From Cladobotryum mycophilum (taxonomy: Eukaryota; Ascomycota; Sordariomycetes; Hypocreales; Hypocreaceae), in the NCBI GenBank assembly GCA_036429605.1, contig CM071589.1:5704001-5768000 (forward strand): a stretch of 64,000 nucleotides of DNA, read 5' to 3'. The position numbers and the translations under genes were made by a program. This document shows positions 12,370 to 24,117 of this stretch, in pieces. Every line of letters begins with the position of its first letter. The first letter of the stretch is position 1. The notes beneath the pieces are model-generated. The model saw only the letters and a list, made by a program, of their open reading frames with translations, was not told the DNA's origin and ran no database searches.

Positions 12370-13034
12370 AGGGGATAGCTCGTGGATGGGAGTTTACTAG
12401 ATACGGCAAGTATACACAGAGAGAGGAGGAGGGGGAATGATGATATGGGAAGTTGGTTCAACGTTCATGAGCGGGATAGTAACCGAGACACACAGTCTGT
12501 CTGATGGCCAGGAAGCCCTATCAAGAGAGAAACGTTTCGGTAGTGCGTACGGGTATTGGCGGAGTCTTGGGGTTCGGGGAATTAAGGAGAGGGGGAGGGG
12601 GCATTGATCATCCAAAACAAGGCAAACCGTTGTGTCGTGAGTTATCTGGTGTTTTTTCTTCCTTTCTTTCCTTTTCTAGTTCTAGTTCTAGCTAAATGCA
12701 GTCGTTTTTGTCCTTTTGCATATATACGTTGGGTAAGGTGTTTTTTCTTTCTTTCTTTCTTTCTTGGGAACGGGGGGCCGGGGGAGGGGATCTTCTTCCT
12801 CCTTGCATATATTTTGGTAAAGACCTTGCAGAACAATAGGATTTGACAATAGGATTTCCCCCTCTCTTTCCTTCCTTGATGTCAGAACACACCCAACCAA
12901 CAAGACAAGGGAACTCTAGGGATGGATGGAAAAGACCCGAAAAACAGACCAACAGAGTACCGAGCTCAAATCGGTAGTTGAATGTTGGCGGCTTTTCGTC
13001 ACCGATGTTTGGTAGCATTCCAGGTTTTCCTTTT

Positions 13035-13066
13035 GGGATTGGGGGATGGGGGATGGGGGTGGGGGG
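13035..13066 (+). repeat. G-quadruplex-forming G-tract array
   Basis: Five G-runs of three to six Gs are separated by one to three bases (GGGATTGGGGGATGGGGG and on). This meets the standard intramolecular G4 pattern. A GT microsatellite follows at 13081-13102. Confidence 0.6.
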
Positions 13067-13080
13067 TTGTCTAGTTGTCA

Positions 13081-13102
13081 GTGTGTGTGTGTGTGTGTGT
13101 GT
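13081..13102 (+). repeat. (GT)11 microsatellite
   Basis: Uninterrupted GT dinucleotides. It creates Val/Cys repeat frames that are not genes. Confidence 0.9.
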
Positions 13103-13651
13103 TGTTGGTTCTTGTTGGTTTGGACCTGAACCAGATTGTCGGGACATATCTACGTATCTACGTTTGTGTGTGGCTGTGTATCTGTGTGTTTATGTGTTGC
13201 TGTTATGCTGTTGGTTTGAGAGAGGGCAGGGAGGGAGAGGGTGGGGAGATAGAGATGCAGTTGGAGATGTAGTTGAGACCGGAATTTTCTCCAAGATTTC
13301 TCCAAAGATGGGTTTGCTGGGACCAAGAGATGGTTCCTGCTTTTTTTCTTCTCTTCTTGCCTTGCCTCGCTGTACAACTTACCTTGCTTTACTTGTTGAC
13401 TGTGCTTTTCTTGGGGGTTGGTTGGTTGGTTGTTTGTTTGTTTGCGTCCCATCTCCATCCCACCAAGTGTTTTCACTGGAGGGAGAGGGGAGGAGGACCA
13501 TGCAGCCAACCAAAACAAAAAAAATCGTGGAGAAAGCGCAAGTGCAAAAAGGGGAGGAGGCCATCCAAAAAAAAAAAAACGTTGTGTTTGTTGGGGGCAA
13601 AGGGCGTAGCGTGGCCAAGACTTCTTGGCTTGCCTCGTGGTGTTGTAGCAT

Positions 13652-13701
13652 GGGAGGAGGGGGAGGGCTGAAGGCTGAGGGGGGGAGGAGGAAGGGAAGG
13701 G
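13652..13701 (+). repeat. Purine/G-rich tract with G4 potential
   Basis: GGGAGGAGGGGGAGGG is followed by a run of seven G and further AGGG units. It matches a loose G-quadruplex pattern on the + strand. Confidence 0.45.
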
Positions 13702-14257
13702 GATGCGCCGAATCGTGGGGTTGAATCCATGTTTTTTCTCCCATGCTCTCGTTGATGGCATGTTGCACTGATCCTCCTCCTCCTCGTGGGTTCATCTACG
13801 TGCATCTACTGGGCCTTGGCTTTTTTGGAGCTGCTTTCTTACCAAGTTTTCTTTTGTATACATCTTCGAGTCCAACGAGCAGGACCGAGAAGGCGCGTGA
13901 GAGTGTTTGCACGCCCCCTCCTCTCTCTTTTCCCTCCCCTCCCTTGATCGAAGAGGAGGATGAGGAGGGGGAGGGGAGTATAACAGATCTGGAAAACGCC
14001 CATTGCCAAAAAGACGATTTCGCACCCATGAGTTATTGCTTTCTACAGGCTCGTACGTACGTGCTAGGAGAGCAAGGGCCATGACATGGGCAGAAAGGCA
14101 CACCCTCCTCCCTACCTAGCAGAAAGACGCATCAAGGTCAAGGGGAGTACGTGTTCCTTACTCAACCTCGTCTGCCTCGTGCATACAGACATGGGGAAGG
14201 CAAAAGAAGACGAATGCACTTCCGGGGGTGAGAATGACGGGCATATTCTCCCCTCCC

Positions 14258-14285
14258 TCCATCCATCCATCCATCCGCTCATCCA
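14258..14285 (+). repeat. (CATC)n microsatellite
   Basis: Tandem CATC units with minor interruptions. Confidence 0.75.
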
Positions 14286-14574
14286 TCAGCCAACCTGAAG
14301 AGAGAAAGAGGGAGCCAAGATGTGTGTGCTTTTGGGGTACCGTACCTAGGCTAAAATATCACGATAATCAACCTACTAGGGGACCCCCTCCCCTACCCTT
14401 CACCCTTCCTAACTGCAAGTAACCCACATTTTCTTTTTGCCCTCGGTGACATCTCGGACGATGGATGTGCTGTGGAATCAGCCCTTTTTTCCCGGGTAGT
14501 GTGCTTGTGCGCCGTGCGTATGCATGAAAGAGAGAGCGAAAGAGAGAGCGCGCGTGTATATGTGATGTGTATGA

Positions 14575-14584
14575 CTGTGTGTGT

Positions 14585-14653
<69 letters not shown>
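14575..14653 (+). repeat. Long (GT)n microsatellite
   Basis: About 39 GT dinucleotides with a single TAT interruption near 14588-14590. It is the longest simple repeat in the window and generates the CVCV and HTHT frames on either strand. Confidence 0.95.
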
Positions 14654-14654
<1 letters not shown>

Positions 14655-14925
14655 TGGTTTGTGGTGGTTTGTGCCTGGCCTTTCCCGCTCGGTATAATGT
14701 CCATACCGAGGCTCGTGATCGAGTCCCCCCCGGCTGTATAAGTCGTCCCCTCCAAAGGATGAACAGGGGGCGCGTGGTGGTGGTAGTAGCCAGAGGGTGG
14801 GTGGTGGTGCCCGTTTTTTCTTTTTTTGATACATCATCCCACGTTGTTCGCAAACGCCGTTGTTACATTGAAGATAGCGATTTCGTACAAGTACCAAAAA
14901 ATTATCACAAAGGATTGTAGCAGCA

Positions 14926-14947
14926 GGGGGGGAGGGAGGGAGGGAGG
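14926..14947 (+). repeat. GGGA tandem repeat with G4 potential
   Basis: A G7 run is followed by AGGG units (GGGAGGGAGGGAGG). It matches the G-quadruplex consensus. Confidence 0.6.
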
Positions 14948-15760
14948 CACAGTGACAAAACAGCCCACATGTGATAGTGACGAGAAATAAAATAAAAGGA
15001 AGTTGCACGAGTCGTATCAGTGGGTTAGGGGAACGTCTCATGTCTTTCGCCCCCCCCATGAGCGTCCTCCTGCTCCTGCTCCTGCTGCTGGTCGTTGCCG
15101 GTCATTGCTCCCGTATCTTTTGTCTTTGCTCAAAAAAATTGCCTCTTGCTTCCAAAATGACGTGATGTTCGCTGCATCGGCGGATTCCGATGCTTTCCCT
15201 TCCCTGGGGTGAGAAAGGACTTCGCACGAGAGGAAGTGTCTGTAATAAACATGGATGTCATGTCGCCGTCCCTGCCTTGCCTTGTCGTACAGGACACCCC
15301 CAGTACAAGTCCTGCATACATATAACAAACCTTGGAAGTGCACGTATAGCACAGGTAGAAAGTTGTATATGTAGTGTAGACGTTTACTTGTCTGTCGCCT
15401 TGCAGAAGGAGTGGCCGTACGAGACGCGAAAAATTGGAGGCATGGGTGAGAATGGTCTCCTCCCCTGATCCTTCCCAGAGTCCTAAGATACCTGGTACTT
15501 GGAAAAGATGCATTGGGCGTCGTACATACAAGCATACCTGAGTACATGCATGCATACTCCATACCTACTTAGGTACTCCATACTTACTTGTAGTACCTAC
15601 GAACAGAAAAGAATGAAGGAAGGAAAGAAGCGACGCAAGTCACAATCGGGGATACGACGGACCATGACAGAGTTTCATCGATGATGCATGCATGCATGTT
15701 CAAGGTCAAGGACCACCAACGAATTGTGCCTAAAAAGAGAAGAAGAAGAAGAAGAACATG

Positions 15761-15792
15761 TCTTGTCTTGCCTTGCCTTGCCTTGTCTTGTC
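15761..15792 (+). repeat. (YTTGY) pentamer tandem repeat
   Basis: Six units of TCTTG/CCTTG in tandem. Related CCTTG or CTTTG clusters recur at 13356-13370, 15272-15286, 16331-16355, 16651-16665 and 16981-17006. Confidence 0.75.
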
Positions 15793-16254
15793 AATAATAC
15801 AGAGCATCTTAATTTTTCCTCAGGCGCCCACAATGCGCTCTCCATATTTATTTTGTTCATAATAATAATCTTTCTCAAACAAAATTGTCCGGTTTGTGCA
15901 CCCTATAATTCCGCCGGCATATATCACACATTCGGGACACCAGCAGCCGCCAGCAGGAGCCAGCAAGCAGCAGTAATATGGATGTCGTCGGAATAGATGG
16001 CACACACCACATCCACCACACCACACATCACATCACATCACGCCCCGTCTCACACATCTCCATTTTCCGTTCAGGCACCCGAGCAATCTTCACACACACA
16101 CACACACAACCTCGAACGCGCGGGAAAGGATTCTACTATAATGGGAACCACACGCCACCATCAATCGGATAGCCGTTGCTTTTCCTTTCCTTTACGGAAT
16201 TCTGACAAAGAAGTCACTACCACAACACGATGACACTACATCAGTGTGAAACTT

Positions 16255-16283
16255 GGGGTGGGAGGGGAGGGGAGGGGAGGGGG
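16255..16283 (+). repeat. GGGGA tandem repeat, strong G-quadruplex motif
   Basis: G4 runs separated by single A bases (GGAGGGGAGGGGAGGGG) with flanking GGGG and GGGGG. This is one of the strongest G-quadruplex candidates in the window. Confidence 0.7.
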
Positions 16284-19200
16284 TGTTGAATTTTTGAGTG
16301 AGGCTATCGTGATTTTTTGTCTTGGGAGGGGTTTGCTTTGCTTTGCTTTGCTTTTCCTCTGTGCCAACTAAAAAAAGTTGGGGCGGCGTTGGGGCCTGAG
16401 CTTAGATGCACGCCCCCTCACACATTATCCCATGTCTCTCTTTCTCTCTCTTCCTCTCGCTCACTCTCTGGACGAAAGAAGTGGCAGTGGCGCGAGCAAA
16501 GTCAAAGACAGAGAGAGACACACAGAGAGAGAGGCATGGATATACACGCCCCCTCCTTTACGGGAGCTGCGACGTGGGGGAGTGGTGGAATCTGCAGATC
16601 CGCCGCAGCCCGGCCGCTGGCCACTCACTCTCTCTCTCTCTTCCCTGCTGCTTGCCTTGCCTTGGCTGCTGCGTGCGTGTCTGCTTGTGTGGGTTACTGC
16701 TGATGCTCGTCGGGTGTCGTCGAGCAACAAGCAGCGCTGGAGCAGCAAGTTTCAAACACGCAGCAAGTCAGAGACGAAGCAACAGGCTCCTCCACCTCAT
16801 CCTCATCCTCTTCCTCTTCATCATCCTCCTACCCCATGGACCAGGCCCCATGCCCTGTCAGATGATGGACAATCCATCCTATCCCATGTCATTCCCTCCC
16901 CTATGGAGAGTCTACGCCACACTTTGATGGCATGTTCTTTTTTTCTTCTTCTTTCTCCTTTTGGTGATGCTGCAGATTTACCTTGCCTTGCCTCACCTTG
17001 CCTTGTCCCTTTTTCCCCCCATCTCTCGCGAAAGACGGATAATGCACAGAAGCGAGCGAAACGAATTGAGCAGCATCAGGGATTAATCTTGAATCCTTCC
17101 TCTCCACTCCCCTCCCCTGGTATTCATGGCTATGCATCCATGGCCATAACGTAAAGTAAATAAAAGACATCCATCCATCCCGACGCCCAGTTAGATAGAG
17201 AGAGAAAGAGAGAGATGATGGAATGGCCTACGGATGTTTCTATTTACGCGTAATGAAAGTAAAAATGACCTTTAGAGAGAGAGAAAACGGGACTACCTAT
17301 GTACACTCTTCGTCACCTTTCTCTTTTTTTTGTTAGGCTTATTAGGACTTTGTTATTAGCAAGTCCTTTGATGATGACTCTGCGTTTGAGACTTGTGCAG
17401 TGAGATGTACGGAGCACTACTACTACTACCTACATCAAGTACATGTAATCAACCATCCATTCCGTCTTTTTTTAAACGTTTTTGTCGTTGCTAGCCGGAA
17501 TGTTCTTTTTTACGACGAGACGAATGAGATGACCTGCATTTCCGTCCCGTCCGCCCTACAAGGAGCATGCAAAACTGAAAGATGAAGCCATTTAGAGTTA
17601 ACTGGATCATGTACGTATACCACGCCCCTCCCCCCCCGCAGTCTCTTGAATGTACAGGTAAGAAGAAAGGGGGAATGGGATGGGATGGGAGGGCGCATCA
17701 TCTCATCATCACGGTTTACAAGTTAGATCTTACTCCCTTTTCTCATCTACAAGTACGAAGCAGTAGTATCCGTACGGAGTAGTCTAATGTACATAAGCAA
17801 GGATGGGATGGGATGATGGCAAAGCAAAAAAAAAAAACACCAGCATAGTACATGTCATCGGGAGGTGAGACGCCACAATTCAGATTCTAATCGTTCGTTT
17901 CTTTTTACCCTTCTTCTCTCTCAAGTCCTCTGCTTACTTTTCCAGTCGGGCGTTGTTTAAACAAGCTTACACGGGAGTGAGAGAGAGGAGAGGCTAGAGT
18001 GGAAAATAGAAGATGAAGAGAGAATTTAGGCCCGGCATAATTACGTCTGATTTATTCTTCCGGAGAGTGCCTGCCTGTGCTGGAGATCATTAATACCAAT
18101 TCCAATAGTCCACAAAGTTAGTAAGTCTCCGAGAGGGCCGGTCTGATTAAGTAGGGTAATTTGTTTGATTTCTTTTCTTTGTCAGATTAAGTCAGTCAGT
18201 CAGTCAGCAAAAGCAAGATGAAGGAGTTTGAGGCTCTTTTGTCTTAAAGCCGATGGGGAACTAGGAAGAAAAAAGAGATCCATCTTTGGTTGAATCAAAT
18301 CCTTGCGCAGCTGGGGGCGCCGGTGCGTGTGGTTCATCATGAGATGGGATCGTCGGTGTCGTCCAGGCGAGCGCGCGCGCGTTGAAGAGCCGGATGAGGG
18401 TGGTGTGCTGGGCTCCATTTCGTAGCTGGAGGGTGGAGGTTAAGCCAGTGATGTACGTACGACGCCACTGAAGATCACCTACATCCACTGTAAACGACCC
18501 CCCCGTACCCCCCGCTGTACGCTGTACGCTGCACTCCGTCAATAGCCCGGTGATGGGCTTTTAGGGGGTGGTCACAGGTGAGGATGCGCTGGCAGGATGG
18601 AAGGAATCCCCATGGATGGAGCAGCTGTAGGCGCTCTGTACCTCTGTACTCCGTAACTGAACGAATGGACGACTCTCTTCGGTGAGAGTTTCCAGGTTGT
18701 CACTCAAATACTCCATAACTCATCCATGGATCCTCGTCACCCTCGTCAACCCTCATCCGATTACTACCTCAGCATCCATCCGATCCAATCCATATTCTAA
18801 TCAGCATTTTTCTCAACAAAAAAATCCCATTTCCGATGGACTTGAAAAGCAAATGCATCACACAACTAAAAATAAAATCAATGACGAACATCCATCCATT
18901 CATTCCAGAGTACGGAATTCAAGCGCGCAGAGGTCCATGGTAACCCCGATCCCGCATATCTCTTTCTTTGGTAATGGAGGGGGAGGGGGGTTTACTACTC
19001 CATTCAGCCAATACTTGGCGATATCACCTCAACGCAAACCAAGTCAGGCTTTGCTTGTCCGCGTCCTGTCTGGTCATGTCTTTTGTCTTTTATTGTCTCA
19101 TCCCGCCTCCGCGCCGCCTGTCGTTCTCAGACAAATCAGCTTGGATCAATCCTACAAGGCTTGGGCTACAATCACATCTCAGATTTTTATTCTTTTTCTC

Positions 19201-20068
19201 TATGCAACGATTTTGTACAAGTAAAATAAAATAAAAAGGGTCCTCACTTTTTTAGCCTCACCTGCAGCTTTGCACTGCATGCACTGCTCGCTGTCTCCAC
19301 TGACAAGAGTCCACTCTCCGCCTGTGTCTCTGCTTAATTGTCTCTGTTTGCCTGCTGCTGCGTGTGCTTTGACGCTGCAGTTTGCTCCACCAAAAAAAAG
19401 ACAAACACACATGGGAAGGACATGGGAAGAAGAACATAGGGGCACCACTTGGCCTGCGACGCTGCTTGCTTGCTTGCTTGCCTGCTACCGCTTGCTCCTC
19501 TGCTGGGCTGTCGGGGAGAATCGCCATATGCTCGAGCGCTTAAAAAGGGATCGGAGCATTTTCCCACGGAACTGGACCTCCCCTTGCTTTGCTTTGACTC
19601 CCCTCTCTCTATCTCTCTCTCTGTGTGTGTGTGGTGTAGCGGATGTCTGCTCATCCAGAGAGTGAGAGAAAAAAAGGCCCTCATCCGAAGCCGCCGCACT
19701 TTGATCATAAACTCCGTTCCCAGCGGATCATGCATCCCATATCACACACACATCGTGACACAGAGAGACTAGAAGAAGAAGAAAAAGACAAGAGTTTTGC
19801 CTACGGATAGACTCCCAACTCCGGCTATTGATTCTTTTCTTTCTTTCTTACTCACCACCCACATCATTTACCATCCATCCGCTCACATCCGTTATCCGCT
19901 CACACACTCTCTCACACACACTCTCCAGCCTCAAACGTCTTCACACCCTCTTCTCCAAGTTTAAAATCGTCAATCAGCTGTCAAACCGTTCCGACTGCCA
20001 CCAATCACGTTACATCCCCCTCCCACCTCACACAGTCACTCACACACACACACTCGCACACATTTGAC

Positions 20069-20200
20069 ATGTCCCTCTCTCAACCAAAAAGCTCCAGAAA
20101 CGGCACCTCCGGCCGCTGCAGATCGTCCCCTCTCCAGCCGCGGCACCAGCCACTCGGGGCTTTTACTACTCTTCCATGTACCCTTGTACCCTTTCCCTTC
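20069..20200 (+). other. Possible first-exon or upstream ORF remnant behind a leader-like region
   Basis: The stretch 19830-20068 looks like a fungal promoter and leader (CT- and CACA-rich) and ends in ACATG at 20069. In one of the two frames around this ATG the sequence reads as a Pro/Ala/Ser-rich segment (KAPETAPPAAADRPLSS) typical of the disordered start of a transcription factor. It then runs into CT repeats and stops. No downstream coding exon is visible before 21548. It may be an upstream ORF, a gene remnant or chance. Confidence 0.2.
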
Positions 20201-21548
20201 CTCTCTCTCTCCCTCTCTGCCCCATCACTTCTTCAGTCTTCCCCGTATCCCCCTCCTCCTCCTCTCTCCATTTCTCTCTCACACCAACACCCTCTTGTTC
20301 CCAAATGTCTCACTTGTAGCCTCACAATTCCAATTCCGTAATCGCTTCTCTTCATAACAACTCCTTTCTTATTTTTTTATTTTTTTTTACTCGCTGTTTT
20401 TTTTACTTAATCTTCTCCACCGTAATGCCTGTCCGCTCTCCCCGGTTCGTCCATCCCGCAACACGCGAGACAAAGCAGCTCTGCTCTCTCTGCTTTGACA
20501 CTATCCCTTACTCTGATTGATTAGGTATTATTATCTTACCCCATCAAAACCATCCCCAACTTGTCTCCATACATGTACTCCGTATGTACGTACACACACA
20601 CAGACAAGCCCTTCAAAAAAGCAACCAAAGACAAAAAAGATTCTCCACAAGGACCCTGAAAAATTCAAACCTCTCGGGGCCCCCGTCTGCGACATCGCAT
20701 ATTGCGTCATGTCCATGCCCGTACTATTACCTGTGACATTTCTGTTTTATCTTTCTTCAAAAAAAAAAAAAAGATACGCGCACATATTTGTACATGACAC
20801 CTCCACTAGCAACACGCTATTCCTTAACCTCGTTAAGCTTCTTTTTTCTTTCCCTTTCTTTGTGCTCCGTAGGATCAATCTATTGTTTCCCCCCTTCCTT
20901 CTTTTCTTTGTGCGTGCCTGGTGCCTTGCAGTAAAGGCAAGCCTGCCCGCTCTCTAGGGCTGCACCCTCTGCTGGGTATAACCCTGTAGATAATCACCTA
21001 CTTAGTGAACATGATGAACATGATGGGGGCCCCCAAAACTGGCAATCAGATGCTTGTCAAAGCTTGTCAAATGCGGCCTCCGCCGAATGACGCGATCATC
21101 CCGGATCAGCACATGCAAATCAGTCACTGTCACTTGTTGGCTCATGTACTTGTTGTAAATCTCAAACATCAAATTCCAATCATAAACCACTAAACTACTA
21201 AACATAAAATAAATGCCAAGCTTATCTCGTAACAGCGCGACTGCAACCCAACGCCAGAGCCACCCAAAGATGCCCAAATGCCCAAATAACATGCAAAACA
21301 CATAAAAAACATAAAAATCATCCTTAATAGTACAAGTTAGGATATCGTTCCCCATCATGCATCCACTCAACCCATGTACCCATTGTTTTGGTTTTCCGTC
21401 CCTTCCTGAGAGATGAGAGAAAATGGTCATGATAGTGCCCAAAGGCATCGTCCACCTTTTGCCGTAGTCCAACTTTCTTCACCCATATGTACAACCCTTC
21501 ATAGAACGTATGTGCAAAAAGAAAAGAGAAAGAAAGAAAAAAAACTCA

Positions 21549-24117
21549 TCAAAACATAATCCACTCCACCCCGGCGCCTGGTCCGCCGAGACACTTGGCC
21601 CAGTTGAATGGCGCTCCTCGTCCAAATCGAAGCCTGGTATCGTTCTTGATGTCACCAGACCATAGCTTCTCCAAAACATCCAAAGCCGCCAAGTTGTTCA
21701 TGTAACCAGATCTGCTCATGATGTCCCGACACTTGTTGCGAATCGCGTCCTGCTGCACCCCATTGACGCACTCGGATCCCGCCACAAATAATGGCCAGAG
21801 CAAAAACTTCTCCGCCGTGCTACCCCTGTCCAGACTCGCCGCGTAGCAAACCACTTGGGTCACGAGGTTTTGGAAGTTGGCGTGTGTGGATGGCAGGTTG
21901 GGACTGGCCAGTCGCTCGGTGTAAATGAGAGCCGCATACCGGAAGGCTTCCGAAACGGATCCGAGGTCCCGCACCTGCCCAGGGGTTGAAGTGGCTGGTA
22001 GAGATGCTGCGATGGCGAGTGCGTCAAATTGCCAAGACTGGAGGGCATGTCGGATTTCTTTCCATTCCTGCCAAAACAGGTACTGGTTGTCATCGAACGA
22101 GGTGGAGGACCCCGTGGCGGACGCTAGCATCTCGTCATCATTTAGCACCGTGCCGAATCCGTTGCCATCAAAGCGGGGACCAGTCATGACATTGACATTG
22201 ACTTGCTGCTGTGGTGATCCATCCACCACCTGCACGGGTCGGTGTTGGGAAAGCAAATTGAGACGACCAAGCTTGCCGATGATTTTAAACAGCCGGCGAT
22301 CACAGCCAACCATGTTCTCTGCTCCGGTGGCCAGGTTCTGGACGTCTGGCGAGACACCCTCAAATCCAGGTGCAAGCTGCGCCTCTCGATCATTGATGCT
22401 GGCGGAAATGGCATCAAAATATGTGAATAGCATCTCCATCCATGCAGTGTCCTTTGAGGAGCTGGCGCTTTGGGATTTTCGCATGGCCAAAATCTTGCGC
22501 ACGCCTTCAAATTGGGTGTGGAACCGGGCAACGCCCGACTCCACCATTCGGTAATGACACAAAAGGAGAATGGTTGCCAGCACCGAGTCGTGGCACGATT
22601 TGGCAGGATCATTGAGCTGCTGGTTCAAAAGACTGACGGCAAGGTTGCGGTGTTGAAACTCCTCAGACAAGGATTGGTCTTTGATTTGTTCGTCGCCAAT
22701 GGCCTCGGCGGCCTGTTTTTCTGCCATCAGCTTCTCTGATAGTTCCCGGGTGTTATATCCCAGGCTAAGCCTCCTCTTCATCCTTAAATTGCAGGCCGAC
22801 AAGGCGCAGATAGCATGCTGGAGACTTTGGCTGTCGCCCGCTAATCGGAGGATGTGTTCCCTAAAAGGATTGTGGGGCCCGTCGATGTAGACCATGAATG
22901 GGGCCAGTGTAATCTTGTAGTAGTCCATGAAGAAAGGCATCTTAGTCAAAAGATCCTGATTGGTGCGTATTAAACGGGGCTGCCGCAATGCAGGCCATTG
23001 AGAGTGATTGTTGTCCGACCGGGATAGCTGCATACTCCCTCCCCTCCTATGCGAAGGCGACCAAACCGAGCTCTTGGAGCCGCAGCTGGCGCCGTACGCA
23101 TCAACTTCCGAAACACCTACTCGCTCATTAGAAGGGAAAGGCCGGGAGAGGAGCCATGTGATGCTCACTGAGGCTGTCACACTCCCGCATCAGTTTGTGG
23201 CCAAGGTGCGATTCGAATGGATCCATGTGGGAGTGGAGGTTTGGGCTTGGCTCCTGAGCCGAGTAGACCAGGCCAGGGTATGATGTTGGTGCGCGGCAGT
23301 GGTCGAGAACAAGCACAGAGGGAGGGCTTTGGGCAATGGGGGAGCTGTGCGGCGCAGGGTACGCATCGTACAAGACGGTTGGGCTGTGGCTAAAGGGAAT
23401 TTCCTCGCGAGGGTATGACTGGCTGAGGGGAGACAGATAGTCGACCTCGCTGCCAACAGAGTCGACCGAGGACGAAAGCGCATCGGTGCTGAGGTGCAGA
23501 GGGAACTTGGTGTATCTCGGGGCCATGTCCGGTGAATGGACGATGCTTGGAGAGTAGGCCATGCTGCCCCAGCTGCCCTGATGCATGGGTGGGGTATTGC
23601 CAGGGTGCGACATGGAGAGGTAGTCGTATCCAGGGATGGGATATGCTGGTGGCGTTGGTGTGGAAGTGGGGTGGTGATGGTGGTGGTGATGGTGATGAGT
23701 AGAGGGGATATCAATAGGTCTTCGCATGGACCCGCGAGAATCATCGTGCTCCCTCCACGCGGGCGCGGTTGAAACGTTGGAATCGGCTCTGGGTCGGGAG
23801 ATGGGTCGTGAGACGGGAGACTTCTTTGGCTCTCGGGCAACGGGAGGTGCTTTCGCAATGGGCAGTGAGAGACCACGGAGCTTGCCACGGCTGGCAACGC
23901 CAACACCCCAAGTGAGCTGAGTCTTGTAGCCAGAGCACTCGTTTCCGATCTCGAGGCACTGCGAGCAGTATGGTCGCCGGCGATCGCACTTGATATTGCG
24001 CTTGGAGCAGGTGAAGCAGTCGTCGGCAGCGCCACCGGCAGGGGCACGTCTTCTGCGCTTGCGGATCGCCGCAGGGTCCTTGACGGACACGGTCTGTTGT
24101 GATATAGGAGCAGTCAT
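21549..24117 (-). CDS. Zn(II)2Cys6 transcription factor with fungal regulatory domain
   Basis: A nuclear DNA-binding regulator. Exon 1 runs 24117-23169 and exon 2 runs 23116-21549; the 52-bp intron (23117-23168) has GTGAGC and GTAG ends and phase 1, giving 838 residues. A basic run (RKRRRR) precedes a binuclear zinc cluster with Cys 34, 37, 44, 51, 54 and 61 (C-X2-C-X6-C-X6-C-X2-C-X6-C). A disordered Ser/Pro region follows with a run of nine His. The C-terminal 500 residues form a helical domain beginning at MPFFMDYYKITLAPFM, like the Fungal_trans_2 class. The start at 24117 is chosen over an upstream codon at 24159. It has a 12-kb empty upstream region. Target genes are unknown. Confidence 0.85.

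Larger units (their letters stand above)
12370..21548. other. Nine-kilobase noncoding low-complexity region
   Basis: This lies between the 3' ends of two convergent genes. The many frames without stops are shadows of simple repeats (GT, CT, GA, GGGA, CCTTG, CATC). No frame has a recognisable domain or spliced continuation. Contents listed separately: GT arrays, G-quadruplex motifs, CCTTG pentamer clusters and a leader-like stretch near 19.8-20.5 kb. Such DNA often belongs to the long promoter or 5' leader of a developmental regulator, but none is visible here. Confidence 0.6.

Noticed and set aside
14472..14853. Long open frames of Val/Cys or His/Thr repeats on both strands
   Set aside because: They are translations of the (GT)n microsatellite and have no other protein character.
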